A stretch of DNA of 64,000 nucleotides from Pseudomonas sp. RIT-PI-S. GTDB lineage: Bacteria > Pseudomonadota > Gammaproteobacteria > Pseudomonadales > Pseudomonadaceae. The notes below the pieces were generated by a model that worked only from the letters and a program-made list of their open reading frames with translations, was not told the origin of the DNA and did no database searches. Numbering within the stretch: the stretch's first letter is position 1; each line of letters begins with the position of its first letter. The translations under genes and the position numbers were made by a program. Shown here one piece after another: positions 60,545 to 64,000 of this stretch. The stretch spans positions 124,001 through 188,000 of the forward strand of contig NZ_JANZKJ010000003.1 of assembly GCF_025642975.1 (NCBI RefSeq), in the 5' to 3' direction.

Positions 60545-60991
60545 ATGTCCTCCCCTCGCAAGCAGCAGAAGAAAAACAAGCGCGCCTCGGCCAAGGCTCG
60601 GCAAAACCGCATTCTGCGCAACAATGTGCCCGATGCGCCAGCGCCGAAAAACCCGGACGCTCTCGCCCCAGACACCATCAGCATGGAAGACTTCTTCGAA
60701 GGCGGGATGGAAGCGCAGGTGTTCGATGAAATGTTCGACGCCATGAAGCACGCCGAAGAGCATGGGCTGCAGGCGGTATGCGAGGTGTTCCATGAGGAGT
60801 CCCCGCTGCCATTGGTAGTCGACAACTATTCGGCCGAAGACATCGAAAACCTGATCGTTTCCCTATGGGTGGCTTACTACGAACTCCAGGGCATGGCCGA
60901 AGACGATGCCGTGGCCAAGGTCAGTTCCGACGAGTTCATGCAAGCGTATATAGCCGCCAGCGAGGCGGTGGTCGCCCGGGCGGCTGAATAA
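60545..60991 (+). CDS. Conserved protein of unknown function
   Basis: 148 residues, no signal peptide. The N-terminus is strongly basic (RKQQKKNKRASAKARQNRILR, about 5-25) and could bind nucleic acid; the rest is acidic and helical (SMEDFFEGGMEAQVFDEMFD; DNYSAEDIENLIVSLWVAYYE). No known motif is recognised. A good site (GGAG) precedes the ATG. It follows tRNA-Phe and its terminator. Confidence 0.75.
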   Translation: MSSPRKQQKKNKRASAKARQNRILRNNVPDAPAPKNPDALAPDTISMEDFFEGGMEAQVFDEMFDAMKHAEEHGLQAVCEVFHEESPLPLVVDNYSAEDIENLIVSLWVAYYELQGMAEDDAVAKVSSDEFMQAYIAASEAVVARAAE

Positions 60992-61091
60992 CGCCTTACC
61001 GAACCTTTACCGTCGCTAGACAGCGCTTTACACAGGCATGGTGTTTCATAGGCTCATGGCGCAACCCAAACCGGCGCCTTGAGGAGACACC

Positions 61092-61418
61092 ATGTTTGCG
61101 AAGTTGACCAAAGCCCTGCTTCTTTCCACTTGCCTGGTGGCCGCTGGAGTCGCCGGTACAGCGTCGGCGGACGAACGTGATCTGATCGTGCCAGTGATCG
61201 CCGGTGCCGCGGTAGGCGCCTTGATCGCCGGCAACTGGGACAACGGCGGCCATCATCATTACCACGAGCCACGCTACGCCCCGCAGCCCCGGCCGGTGAT
61301 GTATGTACCCGCACCACAGCCTGTGTACTACCAGCCAGCACCACAGCCTGTGTATTACCGCCCAGCGCCACCACCACGGCATTGGGAGCACCAGCGCTTC
61401 GATGGCCCCCGCTGGTAA
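61092..61418 (+). CDS. Small exported Pro/Tyr/His-rich protein
   Basis: 108 residues. A signal peptide (MFAKLTKALLLSTCLVAAGVAGTASA) and a glycine-zipper-like segment (VPVIAGAAVGALIAGNW) lead into a low-complexity tail: a His run (GGHHHYHEP) and tandem PAPQPVYY units. GAGGAG precedes the ATG. Probably an envelope protein; function unknown. Followed by a bidirectional terminator shared with the permease gene. Confidence 0.78.
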   Translation: MFAKLTKALLLSTCLVAAGVAGTASADERDLIVPVIAGAAVGALIAGNWDNGGHHHYHEPRYAPQPRPVMYVPAPQPVYYQPAPQPVYYRPAPPPRHWEHQRFDGPRW

Positions 61419-61432
61419 GCCCGCGGGCAACA

Positions 61433-61467
61433 AAAAAGGCCGCTACCTTCGCAGGTAGCGGCCTTTT
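61433..61467. terminator. Bidirectional terminator
   Basis: A 15-bp stem (AAAAGGCCGCTACCT with AGGTAGCGGCCTTTT) around TCGC, between the small exported-protein gene and the convergent permease gene. Confidence 0.92.
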
Positions 61468-61484
61468 GCATTTGCGTCGCTAAC

Positions 61485-62879
61485 TCAGCTACCCAAGGCG
61501 ACCCGGGCGTGGCCAGCAGCCTTGCGGCGGCGGTCAACGATAAGGCCGGCAGCCACCACGGCGATGGTCAGCAAGCCCGTGGCGATGATCTCGATGCGGT
61601 GATCGTCGCGCAGGAACATCACGCCCAGCACCGCAATGATGAACACAATCACCAGGTAGGTGAGGCCCGGGAAGGCCCACATCTTGAAGGTCAACTGTTC
61701 GCCACGCGCTTCGGCCTTGCGGCGCATGCGTAGCTGCGAGAACGCGATCACCAGGTACACCAGCAACGCGATGGCGCCGGAGGTGGCCAGCAAGAAGTCG
61801 AACACCGCGGCAGGGGCTGCGTAGTTGGCGAAAGTAGCCAGGAACGCGGCAGCGGTAGACAGGATAACCGCGGCATAAGGGGTGCCGGCGCGGGAAGTGC
61901 GCTGTGCCGCCTTGGGTGCGTCGCCGCGCTTGCTCAGGGAGAACAGCATGCGCGAAGAGGTATAGAGCGCGGAGTTCAGGCAGCTGGTCACAGCGACCAA
62001 CACCACGATATCCACGATCATCTTGGCATTAGGCACGCCAACCAGGTTGAGCACGGTTTGGTAGGAGCCAAGCTGCGGCAGCGCTGGGTCGTTCCAAGGC
62101 ACCAGGGCCACCACCAGGAAGATCGACACCAGATAGAACAGGCAGATGCGCCAAATGACCGAATTGGTAGCCTTGGAGATCTGGCGGCCCGGATCACGCG
62201 ACTCGGCGGCGGCGATGGTTACGATTTCGGTACCCATGAACGAGAACATGGTGGTCAGCATGGCCGCCACCACAGCGCCCAAGCCGTTGGGCATGAAGCC
62301 TTGGGTATCGGTCACATGGCTGAAGCCGCTGACCTGGCTGCCCGGCACGAAGCCAAAGGCGGCGCCCAGGCCCACCACGATAAAGGCCACGATGGCGATG
62401 ACCTTCAGCAGCGCGAACCAGAACTCGAACTCGCCGTAGTTCTTCACGCTGAACAGGTTGGTGACGGTAAGCACTGCGGTAATGATCAGCGCGAACACCC
62501 AGACCTGCACGTCTGGAATCCATTGATGCAGGATGCCGGCGGCGGCGTTGGCCTCCAGCGGGATCACCAGTACCCAGAACCACCAGTAAAGCCAACCGAT
62601 GGTGAAACCGGCCCAGTGGCCAATGGCACGGTCGGCATAGGTGGAAAACGAGCCAGTGTCCGGCGAGGCTACCGCCATCTCACCCAGCATGCGCATCACC
62701 AGCACCACCAGGGTACCCGCGGCTGCATAAGCCAGAAGCACGGCAGGCCCTGCTTCTGCAATAGCGTGGCCAGAACCGACGAACAGGCCGGCACCGATTA
62801 CTCCCGCAATGGACAGCATGGTCACATGGCGGGTTTTCAGCCCTTGGGCAAGCCCACCGGCGTTTTGAATACTGCTCAT
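61485..62879 (-). CDS. gabP: Amino-acid/GABA permease (GabP-type, APC family)
   Basis: 464 residues, 12 membrane helices. Amino-acid-polyamine-organocation family. The N-terminus LKTRHVTMLSIAGVIGAGLFVGSG is the AAT signature and PDTGSFSTYADRAIGHWAGF follows. Sequence is close to P. putida GabP proteins. The start at 62879 (MSSIQNAGGL) is chosen for family fit; an open frame extends further upstream without similarity. Exact substrate is uncertain (gamma-aminobutyrate, or another basic/neutral amino acid). Confidence 0.85.
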   Translation of the reverse strand: MSSIQNAGGLAQGLKTRHVTMLSIAGVIGAGLFVGSGHAIAEAGPAVLLAYAAAGTLVVLVMRMLGEMAVASPDTGSFSTYADRAIGHWAGFTIGWLYWWFWVLVIPLEANAAAGILHQWIPDVQVWVFALIITAVLTVTNLFSVKNYGEFEFWFALLKVIAIVAFIVVGLGAAFGFVPGSQVSGFSHVTDTQGFMPNGLGAVVAAMLTTMFSFMGTEIVTIAAAESRDPGRQISKATNSVIWRICLFYLVSIFLVVALVPWNDPALPQLGSYQTVLNLVGVPNAKMIVDIVVLVAVTSCLNSALYTSSRMLFSLSKRGDAPKAAQRTSRAGTPYAAVILSTAAAFLATFANYAAPAAVFDFLLATSGAIALLVYLVIAFSQLRMRRKAEARGEQLTFKMWAFPGLTYLVIVFIIAVLGVMFLRDDHRIEIIATGLLTIAVVAAGLIVDRRRKAAGHARVALGS

Positions 62880-63334
62880 AGGTTTACCCTTCCGAGAAAG
62901 CGATTGACCGGCGCTGCGCTCAAATGACCGCTGTTTGAGACGAGCAACACGCCGTTGCAATAATTTTACGCAAGAAGCGCGCCAAATTGATGCAAAATAG
63001 TTCAAGGCCGCCCCACAGTAAGGCCTAGCGGCATAACTGCAAGGGCTTGAACAATATGACTTTTTGTCGCAGGGGCCAAAAAGTATTACCGGATTACCCA
63101 GGCAAAGATCACTTTTTGCTCTGTTTCCGAGCAGCAAGTAACACCCCCGCCCTGCCTCGGTGCAACTTTGGGGCCCTCAGGCGCTGGGGGCGGGGTACAA
63201 CCGCCCGCCAAGGCTTAGGCTTGCCTGGGATAAGAAAATGTCACAAGCAGCCATACCTGAGCGGTGATGTTTCTGCCATAAACGTTGTCGAAGCGAGTAC
63301 ACCTCGCTGCCCCTGGCTATTGGAGTTTCGCTAC
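62880..63334. other. Divergent gabP / binding-protein intergenic region
   Basis: 455 bases without a gene. It must contain two promoters. TGTCGC-N8-AA at 63065-63080 matches the ArgR half-site of pseudomonads. An A/T-rich tract lies at about 62960-63000, and a GC-rich stretch (CCCCGCC ... GGCGGGG) at 63145-63195. No hairpin with a T-run or RNA gene is evident. Confidence 0.5.
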
Positions 63335-64000
63335 ATGGCTCGATTTTTCGGTTCGCTACTGGGTTGCGTACTGGCCCTTTCCTGCGTTTCTTCAACGTAC
63401 GCCGCGGACAAACTACGGATGGGCATGGAAGGTGGGCACCCCCCGTTCAACGACACCGACGCCAGCGGGCAGGTCGTCGGCTTTGACGCGGACATCGGTG
63501 CCGCCTTGTGCGCGAAGATGAAGGTGGAGTGCGAGATCGTCACCGCAGACTTCGAGAACCTCATCCCGGCACTCAACGACAACCAGTTCGACTTCCTTAT
63601 TTCGTCGCTTTCGGTGACGGATGAGCGCAAACAGCTGGTGGACTTCACCGACCCTTACTACATCAACAAGCTGCAGTTCCTCGCTGCTGAAAGCAGTGAC
63701 CTGGACGGCACGCCGGGCAGCTGGATGGGCAAGACCCTGGGCGCCCAAGAGGGCACCTTGGCGGCGAACTGGCTTCAGGAAAAGGCCGCCAACGTCGCGA
63801 TCGTGCAAACCTTCCAGACCCAGGACGAACTCTATGTCGCCCTTTCCACCGGGCAAATCGACGGTGCGCTGGCCGACAAGTACACCGGCTACGAGTGGCT
63901 GCGCACCGATGGCGGAAAAGGCTTCGAACTCAAGGGCGAGCCGGTTGAAGATGGCGACCGCATCGCCATCGCCACGCGGCTGAACGACCCGCTGCGCACC
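63335..64000 (+). CDS. Periplasmic amino-acid-binding protein (partial)
   Basis: 222 codons without a stop; the gene continues beyond the window. Signal peptide (MARFFGSLLGCVLALSCVSSTYA) followed by a type II (SBP_bac_3) fold: LRMGMEGGHPPFN, GFDADIGAALCAKMKVECEIV, the FENLIPALNDNQFDFLISSL hinge, SVTDERKQLVDFTDPYY, and the ALSTGQIDGALADKYTGYEW half. This is the lysine/arginine/ornithine-histidine class of ABC binding proteins. Permease and ATPase genes presumably follow. GGAG lies upstream of the ATG. Confidence 0.88.
   Translation, partial: MARFFGSLLGCVLALSCVSSTYAADKLRMGMEGGHPPFNDTDASGQVVGFDADIGAALCAKMKVECEIVTADFENLIPALNDNQFDFLISSLSVTDERKQLVDFTDPYYINKLQFLAAESSDLDGTPGSWMGKTLGAQEGTLAANWLQEKAANVAIVQTFQTQDELYVALSTGQIDGALADKYTGYEWLRTDGGKGFELKGEPVEDGDRIAIATRLNDPLRT

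Overview
The window is a stretch of GC-rich Pseudomonas chromosome, most like the P. putida group. The evidence is the gene order (hslU end, phaF, ubiE-ubiJ-ubiB, hisIE, tatABC, opgGH, hut, fbp, glgP, typA, thiI, glnA, ntrBC, secB, ctpA, hisBHAF, mutY), protein sequences that follow P. putida orthologues closely, and the many REP elements of the 'GTAGGAGCGGGC' type. No transposase, integrase, prophage or CRISPR array was seen. Nearly all of it is vertically inherited core genome, so the interest lies in missing genes, regulatory sites and RNA.

Layout. 1-2553: end of hslU, a DUF971 gene, then phaF and a small PHA-granule-region gene, running leftwards. The polymerase/depolymerase genes phaC1-phaZ-phaC2-phaD, and phaI, are absent. 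1783-7810: tightly overlapping ubiE-ubiJ-ubiB, hisI-hisE, tatA-tatB-tatC-rsmE. 7873-14787 (leftward): opgG-opgH, pip-dtd, then the end of the hut operon. 14784-23901: histidine/urocanate catabolism, hutU-hutT(u)-hutW-hutV-hutI-hutG and hutC-hutD leftward and hutF rightward. Histidase (hutH), the binding protein (hutX) and the histidine permease are not in the locus. 23922-32680: lipocalin, a chemoreceptor, fbp, glgP, a YkgJ-type protein, NfeD and an SPFH protein. 32690-33440: a tandem BIME/REP array. 33494-36880: typA and thiI (leftward). 37202-43870: the nitrogen-control block glnA, aroQ, two DUF4124 paralogues, ntrB-ntrC, and a sigma-54-preceded three-hairpin RNA locus resembling NrsZ. 43875-51277: trmL, secB-grxC-rhodanese, gpmI-envC-ctpA-DUF610. 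51356-54491 (leftward): hisB-hisH-DUF2164-hisA-hisF. 54654-64000: an OFA-type transporter, asmA-mutY-yggX, tRNA-Phe, two small uncharacterised proteins, a GabP-type permease and the start of an amino-acid binding-protein gene that runs off the window.

How it works together. glnA has a clear sigma-54 promoter with two phased NtrC-like sites. ntrBC has a weaker sigma-54 candidate, and directly after ntrC a near-consensus -24/-12 promoter drives no protein gene but a run of three hairpins sharing an identical loop. This is a coherent nitrogen-response module. The hut genes carry HutC/GntR-type operators in front of both hutU and hutF. As it stands the locus encodes urocanate uptake and degradation but not histidine deamination. 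The phaF neighbourhood looks like a deletion that removed PHA synthesis and left an orphan phasin.

Comparisons with other genomes are from memory and were not computed here.
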